The position numbers and the translations under genes were made by a program. DNA of 64,000 nt from Clostridia bacterium. Its GTDB lineage: Bacteria; Bacillota; Clostridia; Oscillospirales; CAG-272. Location: assembly GCA_017504625.1 (NCBI GenBank), contig JAFVQU010000012.1, positions 1 through 64,000 of the forward strand, written 5' to 3'. The notes under the pieces were generated by a model. It worked only from the letters and a program-made list of their open reading frames with translations. It was not told the DNA's origin and searched no databases. This document shows positions 33,783-42,786 of this stretch, piece after piece (within the stretch, counting starts at the first letter, position 1; the number at the start of each line of letters is the position of its first letter).

Positions 33783-34844
33783 TCACATCATTCCGATTAT
33801 AAGCGGTATTACTCCGAGCGCGGTGATGACAAGATCTCTTGCTTTTAGTTTAAAGCTTCTTCTGTATATAACGTACCCTATTATCATCATCATAAATACG
33901 AGAATGGTCACGATCTCAATAGATCCGATCATTGTAATCAAGCTATATCCGTACAACGGAATAAGTAAACGGTATCCGAGATACGAATCGCTTATCTCTC
34001 CTGCTTTGTTAGCTCCTTTTCGGGCAAATGTTACGAAATATCCTATCAAGCACGCGATACCGATCACTCCCCACGCAATAAAGAAACCAAACTGTGAGCG
34101 GTATATTCCCGCATAGGTAAAGTTGTTCCAACCCGACTGATTTACTTCAATAAGCGACTGGAATATCACGGTAAGATTATTTAGCGGCGCGTACACCATT
34201 CCCCATTCGGGAATCTGAGAAAGCCTGCGGGAAAGCATGTAGATCTCATAATTGCCCTCCTGTATATAAAGCGGTTTTGTCAGCGCGTACACTGCATACA
34301 TAACCACCCAAAGCACAAACATCCAAAGCACCGACATAATGATGCCATCCGCAACCGTGTTCGCCTGAATAAATATAAACGAAAAGAACGAATAGATCAC
34401 AAATCCGAGCAAAATCGAAAGGAAATAGTACCCAACAAGGTAATAAAGTTCAAAGAAGTCGGTATTTATCGCGAGATATATGCCCGAAATTGCAAAGGTC
34501 ACGGTGTAGATAAAGATGCATTGGATAAATCCGCCGATAAAGTGTGCGGCCGCCATTTTCTCCCTCTTTATTGGGAAAAAATAAAGCGTGTCAAGATTAC
34601 GGCGGTTTTTAAACCCCATATTTTCAAGCATCGGTATAATCGTGCATACTATTCCAAGCACAACAGCAAGAATATATATTCCCGTAGACGCGTATTTTAT
34701 ATGTTCAATATCACCGTAATACTCTATGCTTTCGGATATGACCGACTGTGTAAGAATCACCGAAAGAACGGTCAGAACGAGCGTGCGAAGCGCGGAATTC
34801 TCAAGTCGATACCAAAGATATCTTAAAAAATTGCTCTTTTTCAT
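33783..34844 (-). CDS. ABC-2 type permease of a YtrA-regulated transporter
   Basis: A 353-residue membrane protein with about nine or ten spans; the N-terminus FLRYLWYRLENSALRTL is followed by alternating hydrophobic stretches. It overlaps the ATPase gene by 4 bp and belongs to the GntR-ATPase-permease operon. In Bacillus the comparable ytr operon responds to cell-wall antibiotics; a similar role is inference. Its stop is within 2 bp of the shared terminator. Confidence 0.82.
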   Translation of the reverse strand: MKKSNFLRYLWYRLENSALRTLVLTVLSVILTQSVISESIEYYGDIEHIKYASTGIYILAVVLGIVCTIIPMLENMGFKNRRNLDTLYFFPIKREKMAAAHFIGGFIQCIFIYTVTFAISGIYLAINTDFFELYYLVGYYFLSILLGFVIYSFFSFIFIQANTVADGIIMSVLWMFVLWVVMYAVYALTKPLYIQEGNYEIYMLSRRLSQIPEWGMVYAPLNNLTVIFQSLIEVNQSGWNNFTYAGIYRSQFGFFIAWGVIGIACLIGYFVTFARKGANKAGEISDSYLGYRLLIPLYGYSLITMIGSIEIVTILVFMMMIIGYVIYRRSFKLKARDLVITALGVIPLIIGMM

Positions 34845-35722
34845 ACCTTATACCCCCTTCCCTCGACCTCGCGGATAAACATTTCTTCAAAATCCATAGG
34901 CATCTGCTCGACTATCGCGGGAGAGAGCTTTTCAAGCGCTTTTTTCATATCGTCCTCCTTGCCCTCAAGCACGATACGCGCAAATCTGCCTGTTTTTTCA
35001 AGCGATATCACAGGCAAGCCGAAGAAAATCTGCTCCGAAAAATCCTCAAAGAACGCAAGCTGGAACTTGCAATATCTGTTAACTCGCTCGGCAATATCAC
35101 CCGACGACGCGATAGTCATTTTGTCAATAAGCGCGTACGAATCGCAAAAATCCTCAAGCTCGCGGAGAGAATGGCTCGATATGATAACAGTCGTTCCGTA
35201 CTCCTCGGCAGCTTGGTTTATCGCCCTCTTGAACGAAAGTCGCGCCAAGGGATCAAGTCCGTCGAACGCCTCGTCAAGCAAAAGATATTTAGGCTTGACA
35301 GAGAGCGCGAGCGCAATATAAAGCTGTCGCCTCATGCCCTTTGAAAAGTTGCGTATAGGCTTCTTTTCGTCAAGCTTAAACTCACTCATATATTCAAGAA
35401 AGACCTTGCGGTCAATATCGGGATAAAATACGCGATAAAGCTCGAAGAGCGCCTTTCCCGTCGTGTGTCCCGTAAAATATGGATCGTCGGGCAGGAAAAA
35501 TAGCCTTTCACGCGCTTTTTCATCGCCGATCGGCAGTCCGTCGCAAAAAATTTCTCCCTCGTCGGCACTGTAAACACCCGAGATAAGACGGAGAAGTGTC
35601 GTTTTGCCGGCTCCGTTGATGCCGACAAGTCCCATAATACTCCCCTCGGGAAGCGTAAGATTTATATCATTAAGTATCAGTTTGCCACCAAGACTGTGGC
35701 AGAGATTTTTGATCTCAATCAT
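34841..35722 (-). CDS. ABC transporter ATP-binding protein
   Basis: A 293-residue ATPase. Walker A is GINGAGKTTL (near residues 36-45), the signature NFSKGMRRQ (near 124-132), Walker B YLLLDEAFDG and the switch SSHSLRE. The last 80 residues form an extra domain seen in ABC-2 drug/lantibiotic ATPases. It overlaps the GntR gene by 8 bp and the permease by 4 bp, so the three are tightly coupled. Confidence 0.92.
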   Translation of the reverse strand: MIEIKNLCHSLGGKLILNDINLTLPEGSIMGLVGINGAGKTTLLRLISGVYSADEGEIFCDGLPIGDEKARERLFFLPDDPYFTGHTTGKALFELYRVFYPDIDRKVFLEYMSEFKLDEKKPIRNFSKGMRRQLYIALALSVKPKYLLLDEAFDGLDPLARLSFKRAINQAAEEYGTTVIISSHSLRELEDFCDSYALIDKMTIASSGDIAERVNRYCKFQLAFFEDFSEQIFFGLPVISLEKTGRFARIVLEGKEDDMKKALEKLSPAIVEQMPMDFEEMFIREVEGRGYKV

Positions 35723-36071
35723 TTTCTCCGTATACCTCCTCTATCCATTTTTGTAAGGTCGCCTTGCTGATTCCCATGTCGCGAAAGGCGTAGATTATAT
35801 TCTTTTTGTCGGGCTCGCTTGCCCTTTCGCTTTGATCTTCGCCGTATGTGACGAACGCGCCCTTCTTCGGCAAGGATTTGATATACCCCTCCTCCTCAAG
35901 CTTTGAGTAGGCGCGCGCCACGGTATTGGGATTTACCGACATCTCGCACGCCGCCTCTCTGACCGAGGGGAGCTTTTCGCCGTTCTTGATGATACCGAGC
36001 TTAATATACTCCTTGTATTTCTCGGCTATTTCAAGATATACGTCCTGCTTGCCCGAAAAATTCAGCTGCAT
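35715..36071 (-). CDS. GntR family regulator, YtrA type
   Basis: A 118-residue GntR regulator of the short YtrA subfamily: a winged helix over residues about 10-75 (KLPSVREAACEMSVNPNTVARAY) and a short helical tail for dimer formation instead of a ligand domain. It is first in the operon and overlaps the ATPase by 8 bp. CTGTATTA repeats at 36104-36138 beside the promoter are the likely binding sites, giving self-repression. Ribosome binding site GAAAGGAGGAG. Confidence 0.92.
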   Translation of the reverse strand: MQLNFSGKQDVYLEIAEKYKEYIKLGIIKNGEKLPSVREAACEMSVNPNTVARAYSKLEEEGYIKSLPKKGAFVTYGEDQSERASEPDKKNIIYAFRDMGISKATLQKWIEEVYGEND

Positions 36072-36103
36072 CTTGCTCCTCCTTTCGTTTCTGTTGTGTC
36101 AAA

Positions 36104-36163
36104 CTGTATTATCTGTATTAACTGCTCTATCTGTATTATAACAACTCGCTCACGTCTTGTCAA
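36104..36163 (-). promoter_or_regulatory. Promoter and repeat operator of the GntR-ABC operon
   Basis: The minus promoter has TTGACA (plus 36158-36163), a 17-bp spacer and TATAAT (plus 36135-36140). CTGTATTA occurs three times on the plus strand (36104-36111, 36113-36120, 36131-36138); the last overlaps the -10 and the others lie in the leader. Confidence 0.7.
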
Positions 36164-36191
36164 TAGGGTTTTTAAAATTTTTCAAAAAAAT

Positions 36192-36215
36192 ATCGGGCGG
36201 ATCTCTCCGCCCGAT
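36192..36215 (-). terminator. Terminator of glnN
   Basis: ATCGGGCGGA (36192-36201) pairs with TCCGCCCGAT (36206-36215), followed on the minus strand by a T-run. Confidence 0.85.
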
Positions 36216-36275
36216 GTTTTCTTTTTATCTTGTAAGCTTAAAAACAACACCGTCGTTTTATTGAAGTAAAACGCG

Positions 36276-38369
36276 TTACTGCTTCATCGTCATCTCGCCG
36301 TAGGAGGGCAAGGGCCAGATGTCCGCGGGAACGATTCCCTCCGCCTCGTCAACTGCCGCGCGAAGCTCTCGCATAAGCGGAACTACCTTTTCCTTGTACG
36401 AGAATGCTGACGCATCCGACTCCTTTATTGCCGCCGACTCCTGCGCCTTAAGTGAAAGTCTTTCCGCCTTATCGTATGCGATATGCGCAAGTCTTGAAAG
36501 CCTCGTTACTATCGCGCGCTCAAGCTCTGTTCCCACACTGCCGCCAAATACGCTTGCCTTATCCCTTGCGATCGCGGAAAGCGAGCCGATATACTGCTCT
36601 ATTGCGGGGATGATTCTTTTGTTGGTCATATCGACCATCGTTTTTGCCTCGATGTCGATAATGTTGGAGTAATTTTCGTACATTATCTCCTCGCGCGCGT
36701 GAAGCTCTACCTCGCTCATTACACCGAATTCGGTAAAGAGCGCAACATTCTTCTCCTTGGTCAGATATTCAAGCGCATCGACCGAGGTGCGAAGATTGAG
36801 CAGTCCTCTTTTCTCTGCCTCAATCGGCCAAGCCTTAGAATAACCGTTTCCGTTGAATATTATTCTCTTGTGCGCCTTAAGCGTTTTCTTTATAAGCGCT
36901 CTTGCCGCGCTCTCAATATCACTTTTGCCCTCAAGCTCGTTGGCAAAATCCTTTAACACCTTTGCCGTCGCGGTATTGAGCACGATGTTTGACATCGCGA
37001 TATTCTGCGATGAGCCAACCATTCTGAATTCAAACTTATTACCCGTGAACGCAAAGGGCGAGGTTCTGTTTCTGTCGGTCGAGTCGTATCTGAAGGTAGG
37101 CACGCTCGGCACGCCGAGGTCCATAGTTCTTCTCGCCTTGTCCTGATAATCAATATCACCGACTATCGCCTCGATAAGCTCCTCAAGCTCATCTCCAAGA
37201 AATATAGATACTATCGCAGGGGGTGCTTCGTCAGCGCCAAGACGGTGATCGTTTCCGGGGATCGCGACCGACAAGCGAAGAAGATCCTGATAATCGTCGA
37301 CCGCCTTGATAACAGCCGAGAGGAAGATCAGAAATCTCGTGTTTGACGCGGGATTTTTACCGGGGCTGAAAAGATTTATACCCGTATCGGTCGCTATCGA
37401 CCAGTTATTATGCTTGCCCGAGCCGTTAAGAGTGGCGTAGGGCTTTTCATGGAGGAGCGCGACGAGTCCGTGTCGCTCTGCAACTCGCTTTATCATCTCC
37501 ATAATGATAAGGTTCTGGTCAACGGCTACGTTACAGGTAGTAAATATCGGTGCAAGCTCGTGCTGCGATGGAGCGACCTCGTTATGCTTTGTCTTTGAGG
37601 TAATTCCAAGCTCCCAAAGCTCCCTATCAAGCTCTGCCATAAACGCGCCTATCTTGGTCTTAAGCGGGCCGTAGTAGTGATCCTCAAGCTGCTGATTTTT
37701 AGGTGCGGGGCAGCCAAAGAGGGTTCTGCCCGTGTAGAGCAAGTCCTCACGCTGCTCGTAATATTCTTTATTTATAAGGAAATATTCCTGCTCAACTCCC
37801 GACGATGCCGCAACTCGCGACGCGGTGTTATCTCCAAGCAAGGAAAGTATATGCAAGGACTGCTCGCTTATCGCGTCCATCGAGCGCAAAAGCGGAGTTT
37901 TGGTATCAAGCGCGTCACCCGTGTAGGAGCAGAAAACGGTGGGAATATAGAGAGTTCCGTCCTTAATAAAGGCATAGGACGAGGGATCCCACGCGGTATA
38001 TCCGCGCGCGTTGCAGGTTTCACGCAGTCCGCCCGAGGGGAAGGACGATGCGTCAGATTCGCCCTTGATAAGTTCCTTGCCCGAAAACTCCATGACCACC
38101 TTATCGCCGCCTATGGGCGAGATAAAGGAATCGTGCTTTTCAGCCGTCATATTAGTGAGGGGCTGGAACCAATGCGTATAGTGTGTCGCGCCCTTCTCTA
38201 CCGCCCAGTCCTTCATCGCGTTTGCAACGACGTTAGCGATAGAAACGTCTATCATCTTACCGGTCTGTATGGTATCAGTCAGGGACTTATACACGTCCTT
38301 GGGAAGTCTTTGGCGCATAATGGCGTCGTTAAATACCATAGAGCCGAACATCTCGGGAATATTTACCAT
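36276..38369 (-). CDS. glnN: Glutamine synthetase type III
   Basis: A 697-residue enzyme that makes glutamine from glutamate, ammonia and ATP; the length fits GSIII rather than the shorter GSI. Start 38369 follows AAAGGCGGTG. Recognisable parts are the N-terminal FGSMVFNDAIMRQRLP, KHNEVAPSQHE (near residues 250-260) and NGSGKHNNWS, which carry metal and glutamate ligands. GSIII is common in Bacteroidetes and gut Clostridia. The promoter is TTGACA/TATAAT with a 17-bp spacer (plus 38430-38458). Monocistronic, ending in a strong terminator. Confidence 0.95.
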   Translation of the reverse strand: MVNIPEMFGSMVFNDAIMRQRLPKDVYKSLTDTIQTGKMIDVSIANVVANAMKDWAVEKGATHYTHWFQPLTNMTAEKHDSFISPIGGDKVVMEFSGKELIKGESDASSFPSGGLRETCNARGYTAWDPSSYAFIKDGTLYIPTVFCSYTGDALDTKTPLLRSMDAISEQSLHILSLLGDNTASRVAASSGVEQEYFLINKEYYEQREDLLYTGRTLFGCPAPKNQQLEDHYYGPLKTKIGAFMAELDRELWELGITSKTKHNEVAPSQHELAPIFTTCNVAVDQNLIIMEMIKRVAERHGLVALLHEKPYATLNGSGKHNNWSIATDTGINLFSPGKNPASNTRFLIFLSAVIKAVDDYQDLLRLSVAIPGNDHRLGADEAPPAIVSIFLGDELEELIEAIVGDIDYQDKARRTMDLGVPSVPTFRYDSTDRNRTSPFAFTGNKFEFRMVGSSQNIAMSNIVLNTATAKVLKDFANELEGKSDIESAARALIKKTLKAHKRIIFNGNGYSKAWPIEAEKRGLLNLRTSVDALEYLTKEKNVALFTEFGVMSEVELHAREEIMYENYSNIIDIEAKTMVDMTNKRIIPAIEQYIGSLSAIARDKASVFGGSVGTELERAIVTRLSRLAHIAYDKAERLSLKAQESAAIKESDASAFSYKEKVVPLMRELRAAVDEAEGIVPADIWPLPSYGEMTMKQ

Positions 38370-38429
38370 AAAAACACCGCCTTTCATCAGTCGGTCGTCG
38401 CACGAATGCGACATAAAAAATTCCTTTCT

Positions 38430-38458
38430 ATTATATACCCATTGTCAAATTTTGTCAA
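38430..38458 (-). promoter_or_regulatory. Promoter of glnN
   Basis: On the minus strand, TTGACA (plus 38453-38458), a 17-bp spacer and TATAAT (plus 38430-38435), fully consensus. A second TTGACA-like hexamer lies inside the spacer. Confidence 0.8.
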
Positions 38459-38479
38459 GGTAGCGCGTAAGATTTTGAG

Positions 38480-38509
38480 CAAAAAAGAGCCGACGGTGCC
38501 GTCGGCTCT
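38480..38509 (-). terminator. Terminator of the XRE gene
   Basis: AGAGCCGACGG (38486-38496) pairs with CCGTCGGCTCT (38499-38509); on the minus strand six T follow. Confidence 0.88.
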
Positions 38510-38522
38510 CATTCAATATAAA

Positions 38523-39143
38523 TTACTCTTTATCAAGGCTTAAGACTTTCTTCTGCCAGGACTTTTCTTGGCACTTAGGGCAGCGCATCTTTCTCGTTCT
38601 GCCCATATGAGGCGCAAGATTAACCGCCTTAAATGTCGGAACGTATCTGTGTCCGCATTTTTTACACTCGTAATATCCCGCCTTCTGCTCGATCTTGAGC
38701 ATAAACGGCATCGCGACGAGCAAAGGTACAAGTCCGGCGAGAATAATTACGACTCTCTGCCATTCCGCAAGATTTTCTGCGTACGCCGCAACGACAGCGC
38801 CACCGAGCAACATCACTATGCCAAGTACGCCTACAAGGATCTCCACACGAAGAAGATTTCTGTCTGCCTCCTCCTTCTGCTTTTTCATTTCAAGCAAGTT
38901 TTTTTCAAGCTCTTTGTTGTAATTTTCCATTGAAACTACCTCCCCACTTAATAAATCGTTTACCGTGATCGAGAGCAGTCCGCAAAGATCAAGCATTATA
39001 GACGAATCGGGCAACGATCGCCCCGTTTCCCACTTCGACACGGCTCTGTCGGTGATATTCAGCTTTTCGGCAAGCTCTGCCTGAGTTAAGCCCTGCGCTC
39101 GACGGCGCTCGGATATGAACTTTCCGATTTTGATCTGATCCAT
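38523..39143 (-). CDS. XRE regulator with membrane spans and C-terminal zinc ribbon
   Basis: A 206-residue protein. Start 39143 follows AAAGGGGTGAG. Residues 1-65 are an XRE helix-turn-helix (LTQAELAEKLNITDRAVSKWE). A coiled stretch with many Glu and Lys (about 70-95) precedes two membrane spans (about 98-116 and 124-145). The tail is a zinc ribbon with CKKC and CPKC, and APHMGR between. The layout is that of a membrane-tethered DNA-binding protein; the ribbon resembles that of the protein at 5629. Target genes are unknown. It lies 170 bp downstream of spoIIE on the same strand, with a stem-loop between. Confidence 0.85.
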   Translation of the reverse strand: MDQIKIGKFISERRRAQGLTQAELAEKLNITDRAVSKWETGRSLPDSSIMLDLCGLLSITVNDLLSGEVVSMENYNKELEKNLLEMKKQKEEADRNLLRVEILVGVLGIVMLLGGAVVAAYAENLAEWQRVVIILAGLVPLLVAMPFMLKIEQKAGYYECKKCGHRYVPTFKAVNLAPHMGRTRKMRCPKCQEKSWQKKVLSLDKE

Positions 39144-39270
39144 AGCAAACTCACCCCTTTCGCTATCAGTATAACATTTCGTGGGCAAAAATCCACATAC
39201 CAACGGTTGAGTTGGGAGAAAAACAACTCGCGGTGTGTATTTTTTAACAGCGTATAACTAATTATACCAC

Positions 39271-39302
39271 AAAGTGGCAGAGGGAGCAACCCCTCCGCCA
39301 CA
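39271..39302 (-). terminator. Terminator-like stem after spoIIE
   Basis: GTGGCAGAGGG (39273-39283) pairs with CCCTCCGCCAC (39290-39300) with one mismatch; on the minus strand TTTGTGG follows, so it may only partly stop transcription. Confidence 0.55.
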
Positions 39303-39312
39303 AATTCACTCA

Positions 39313-41904
39313 TCAATCTATCAATATGACCGACACGGATATATCGTCGGGCGTGCGGTCGGCGGGATAATTTTTAGCCGCCTTTGCAAGTAGCTCGTCG
39401 CGTATCCTCTCACAAATTTTATTTTTGTCCTCGTCGATCTCTCCCGTTTTGCTCTTCGCGCTCTTTTTTGCGTATGCACAAAGGTATTCGACAAGCCAAG
39501 CGCAATCCTCGCTGTCGGGACAGCAGCCATCGCTTATCATAACGACAAGGTCACCCTTTTGAGTGTCAAATCTCGTTATTCGCGCGTCGGCATCCTTGAT
39601 AATGCCAACCGGCATAGTGCGCGAGCTTATCTTGTAAACGGTACCGCCGCGCGCCACGTAGGTGGGAGCCGCGCCGCTCTTGATAAAGGATGCGGAGCCG
39701 TTCATAAGGTCAAGCTCAAAAAGATCTACGGTCGCAGAGCATTCAGCCCCAACACCGAGATTTTCCGAGCGTATGACGTTATTGAGCATGCGGAGAGTTA
39801 TATCGGCTCTGTTACCCGCGCAAAGCATTTTTTCAATAAACATAGCGCAGACGTTTGACGTAAACGCCGCATCACCGCCGCTTCCCATTCCGTCGCTTAT
39901 CAATGAATAAAAATATGAAGCATCTGTCAGAAACGCGCTTGTGGTATCGCCGCAGACCTCCTCTATCTCTGCAGAAAAGGGATCGATCGCAACGTACTCG
40001 TCAACCAGATCGTCGCTTTGCTCCTCCTTTGCCGTATTACCTCCCCCGTGCGCGCAATACGCCTTTATAGACGGCTTTGAATGCATTATCATGATGTTTC
40101 CGTCCTTGCCTATCTCAAAGGTCGGCTCGCCGAGCTCCGCGCCGACGATCTTTGATATCTCTCGGCGAATCTCTGCCGATTTCTCGGAGCTTATCTTATC
40201 GCCCGACACAACTCCGCGCGCGACAACGTGACGGCATCTCTTTCCGTAAACTACGACTCCGCGCGGTCGCATTCCCGCCGTCAACAGTATATCAAACACC
40301 TTGCCACTCTCCTCGATATTGCTCTCGTACTCCTCCGAGCCGTTTTCAAGCGCGTCCTTGAGAATCGTGGTAATATCGCCGTAATTCATGGAAAAAATAT
40401 TCGCCTTTTCGCCTCTGATTACCTCCTCGGTCGTTCTTTGTATCGAGCGATTTACCTCGTCAACTATCCTCTCGTGGCGCAAGCAGACCGAGCGGAAGCT
40501 CTCGGGCAGGCTATCCTTATCAACGCTTCCCTTTTTGTGAAGCTCAGAGCTTACTTTATTTATCGCGTCAAGCGTTTTTTCGTATCCCGTTCCAAGACAG
40601 ATCTCACGGTTTCGGCATCCCTCGCAGTGCTTTTCAAACGAGGTCTCGGCAATTCTCTTGATGCCGAGCAAGTCGGTGCGGCGGAATCTGTCGCTGAGCT
40701 TGTAAAAGGTCTCGGAGAGTGATGAAAACGCGCCCGAAAGTGCCTCAAGTCTGTCGTAAGCGACCTCGTTTTTGGTCTTTTCGGTGACCGCCTCGGCAAA
40801 ATATATGCCGCTGAGCGCCAATCCGTCGTAAAGATGCGGCGCACTCATCATCTCTCTGTATTTATCGGCTATGTAATAAAACGGTATTGCCAGAAGCATC
40901 GGCGGCAGATATGCGAGCAGCCCTCTCTCCCCTCCTATATAGTAACACCACACGACGATAAGCGCGCAGACCGCGGGAAGTCCCATATTGCGCTTGACCG
41001 CGGACACAAGACAGAAAAGCAGAGCCATCAGAAAAAGCAGAGGAAGATAGATTATTTCAAGCGCCGCTCCGCAAACAAGCGCGGTAAGACCGCCGTACAA
41101 AATTCCGTTTCCCGAGCAGACGAAAAGCGTAATAAGCGTTGCGAGAAAGGGTGCCATCGGCATTCCGAGAAGAGATCTGTCATGCCCCGCCAAAACGCAA
41201 AGAAAAAATATTGCTCCAAGCGAGATAATCCTATGTATCTTGTCAAAGCCTTCCCACTTGCCTATTTTCGCTATCTCTCGCTCCCTGCCGAAAAACCCCG
41301 AAAGAGCAAGTGTTATTATCGGCACGGCAAAGGTCAGGAGAAGCGTCTGCATCGCGCTGTAAAATGAAAAATCCGCCACGGTGACAAGATAAACTCCAAC
41401 GATAAGTCCTCCCACCGCGCCTGAAATAACCCGTATTCCAAGGCTATCGTCAAAAATGTCCTCCTTGCTTAAACGCTCATTTTTGCTCTCGTCTATCGCC
41501 TTGTCGCCGTATTTTACAATCGCGCGGCTTTGCTTTTCCTCTCTCAAAAGCCGCATCGAAAGAAGCGCGACAACTCGCATAGCAAGTATTGAAACCGCCG
41601 CCAGATAATAGATCGCGGGAATGCTCCCCCCGATCGCGCTTGCCGCCACGCCTGCCACTATCGGCAAAAGAAAGCGCTTGTGTGAGCAAACAAGCGAGAG
41701 CATAATCGGATATATCCCAAGCGGAAGCGCTACTCCCGACAAAAGATAAGCCGTTGCCGCGACGAGAAAAAATCTCACCGTCACGCGCAGTCGCTCCCTT
41801 ACCTCGTCCTCATTTTTTTGTTCAAGCCTTTTGGCTATTCTCTTGAATAAACCCTCTTGCTTAGCGCCCTCCTCATAAGCGCGCTTTTTTTCGGTATTCT
41901 GCAT
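39313..41904 (-). CDS. spoIIE: Stage II sporulation protein E (membrane PP2C phosphatase)
   Basis: An 863-residue protein. Start 41904 follows AGAGGAATG. Residues about 50-330 hold about ten membrane spans, a central cytoplasmic region follows with C-rich HCEGCRNREIC, and the last 230 residues are a PP2C phosphatase with LISDGMGSGGDAA and VMISDGCCPDSED, carrying the metal-binding Asp residues. In Bacillus it dephosphorylates SpoIIAA to release sigma-F in the forespore. Its presence means the organism is, or recently was, a spore former. Overlapping 5-bp spaced ACGTCTTA repeats lie upstream. Confidence 0.95.
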   Translation of the reverse strand: MQNTEKKRAYEEGAKQEGLFKRIAKRLEQKNEDEVRERLRVTVRFFLVAATAYLLSGVALPLGIYPIMLSLVCSHKRFLLPIVAGVAASAIGGSIPAIYYLAAVSILAMRVVALLSMRLLREEKQSRAIVKYGDKAIDESKNERLSKEDIFDDSLGIRVISGAVGGLIVGVYLVTVADFSFYSAMQTLLLTFAVPIITLALSGFFGREREIAKIGKWEGFDKIHRIISLGAIFFLCVLAGHDRSLLGMPMAPFLATLITLFVCSGNGILYGGLTALVCGAALEIIYLPLLFLMALLFCLVSAVKRNMGLPAVCALIVVWCYYIGGERGLLAYLPPMLLAIPFYYIADKYREMMSAPHLYDGLALSGIYFAEAVTEKTKNEVAYDRLEALSGAFSSLSETFYKLSDRFRRTDLLGIKRIAETSFEKHCEGCRNREICLGTGYEKTLDAINKVSSELHKKGSVDKDSLPESFRSVCLRHERIVDEVNRSIQRTTEEVIRGEKANIFSMNYGDITTILKDALENGSEEYESNIEESGKVFDILLTAGMRPRGVVVYGKRCRHVVARGVVSGDKISSEKSAEIRREISKIVGAELGEPTFEIGKDGNIMIMHSKPSIKAYCAHGGGNTAKEEQSDDLVDEYVAIDPFSAEIEEVCGDTTSAFLTDASYFYSLISDGMGSGGDAAFTSNVCAMFIEKMLCAGNRADITLRMLNNVIRSENLGVGAECSATVDLFELDLMNGSASFIKSGAAPTYVARGGTVYKISSRTMPVGIIKDADARITRFDTQKGDLVVMISDGCCPDSEDCAWLVEYLCAYAKKSAKSKTGEIDEDKNKICERIRDELLAKAAKNYPADRTPDDISVSVILID

Positions 41905-42067
41905 TTTACATTCCTCTTTTTTTGCAAATTCCACGACACGCCCCAAGGAGCGTTAACGTCTTAATTAAATTATAAACGTCTTACTTTAAAAATTTAGTCG
42001 GAACTTATGAGCGCATTTTTTCTTTTTTCGTCTTATTTTCGCATCACTCGGTAAAGAAGATCGTAAT

Positions 42068-42175
42068 ATGTCAACGCCATGGCAGATTAAGGTCGCAAAC
42101 GAGGGAAAGCTATCGCTTGCAGTCGACCGATTTTTGCAAATCGGTAAAAAAATCGGTCAGATTTTGACGTCTTAA
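42068..42175 (+). CDS. Candidate 35-residue small protein
   Basis: An open frame from ATG 42068 to TAA 42173-42175 lies between the diverging spoIIE and SLOG genes. The predicted peptide ends in a possible amphipathic helix (VDRFLQIGKKIGQIL). No good ribosome binding site precedes it (AAGAAGATC is weak). The stretch also contains the inverted repeat ACCGATTT/AAATCGGT (42127-42146), so the sequence may be a structured leader instead. Kept only as a possibility. Confidence 0.25.
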   Translation: MSTPWQIKVANEGKLSLAVDRFLQIGKKIGQILTS

Positions 42176-42266
42176 AAAATTCACAAATTATTTTTCAAAA
42201 AGCTATTTACTTATGCGAACATTTGTGCTATAATTGTAATGCACAAAAAAGAAAGGGGTGCAAATC

Positions 42267-42758
42267 ATGGCAGAAGAAAAGAAAATAAGCACAGTTTGCT
42301 TTACAGGGCATCGAGATATAGACAAAAAATCGGCATTTAAGATACCCGCTCTGCTTAAGGCGCACCTCCGCAAATATATCGAGATGGGCGCATACCGTTT
42401 CCGCGTTGGCGGCGCGCTCGGCTTTGACACGGTAGCCGCGCTCTGCGTGCTTGAATTATTGCCCGAATATCCGCACCTTGAGCTTGAGCTGGTCATCCCC
42501 TGCCCCGAGCAGACGAAGGGCTGGAGTGACGAGTGCCGCAAGGTATACAATTACGTTATGGCAAACGCCAAAAAAGTAGAATGCGTAAGCGACCGATATA
42601 CAAGCCACTGTATGTACGACCGCAACCGCGCGCTCGTCGATAAAAGTCAGGTCTGCATCGCCTTTCTGCAAAAAAACACGGGCGGCACGGCGTATACCTT
42701 CGCCTACGCGCTGAAAAAAGGTCTTGAGGTAATAAATATTTACGACGAAATAAAATAA
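42267..42758 (+). CDS. SLOG-family (DUF1273/YpsA-like) protein
   Basis: A 163-residue protein; ATG 42267 follows AAAGGGGTG. CFTGHRDID near the start and GGALGFDTVAALCVLEL (near residues 49-65) are the marks of the SLOG/Rossmann-like family that includes YpsA and DprA-like proteins, which bind nucleotides or nucleotide-derived ligands. The promoter is TTTACT (42206-42211), a 17-bp spacer and TATAAT (42229-42234). Function in this organism is unknown. A perfect terminator follows. Confidence 0.88.
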   Translation: MAEEKKISTVCFTGHRDIDKKSAFKIPALLKAHLRKYIEMGAYRFRVGGALGFDTVAALCVLELLPEYPHLELELVIPCPEQTKGWSDECRKVYNYVMANAKKVECVSDRYTSHCMYDRNRALVDKSQVCIAFLQKNTGGTAYTFAYALKKGLEVINIYDEIK

Positions 42759-42786
42759 AGGAGATACGTCCGTATCTCCTTTTTTA
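42757..42786. terminator. Bidirectional terminator
   Basis: AAAGGAGATACG (42757-42768) pairs perfectly with CGTATCTCCTTT (42771-42782), between converging genes. Confidence 0.92.

Noticed and set aside
37677-38543. 288-codon plus-strand frame opposite glnN
   Set aside because: Antisense to GSIII motifs and across its promoter.
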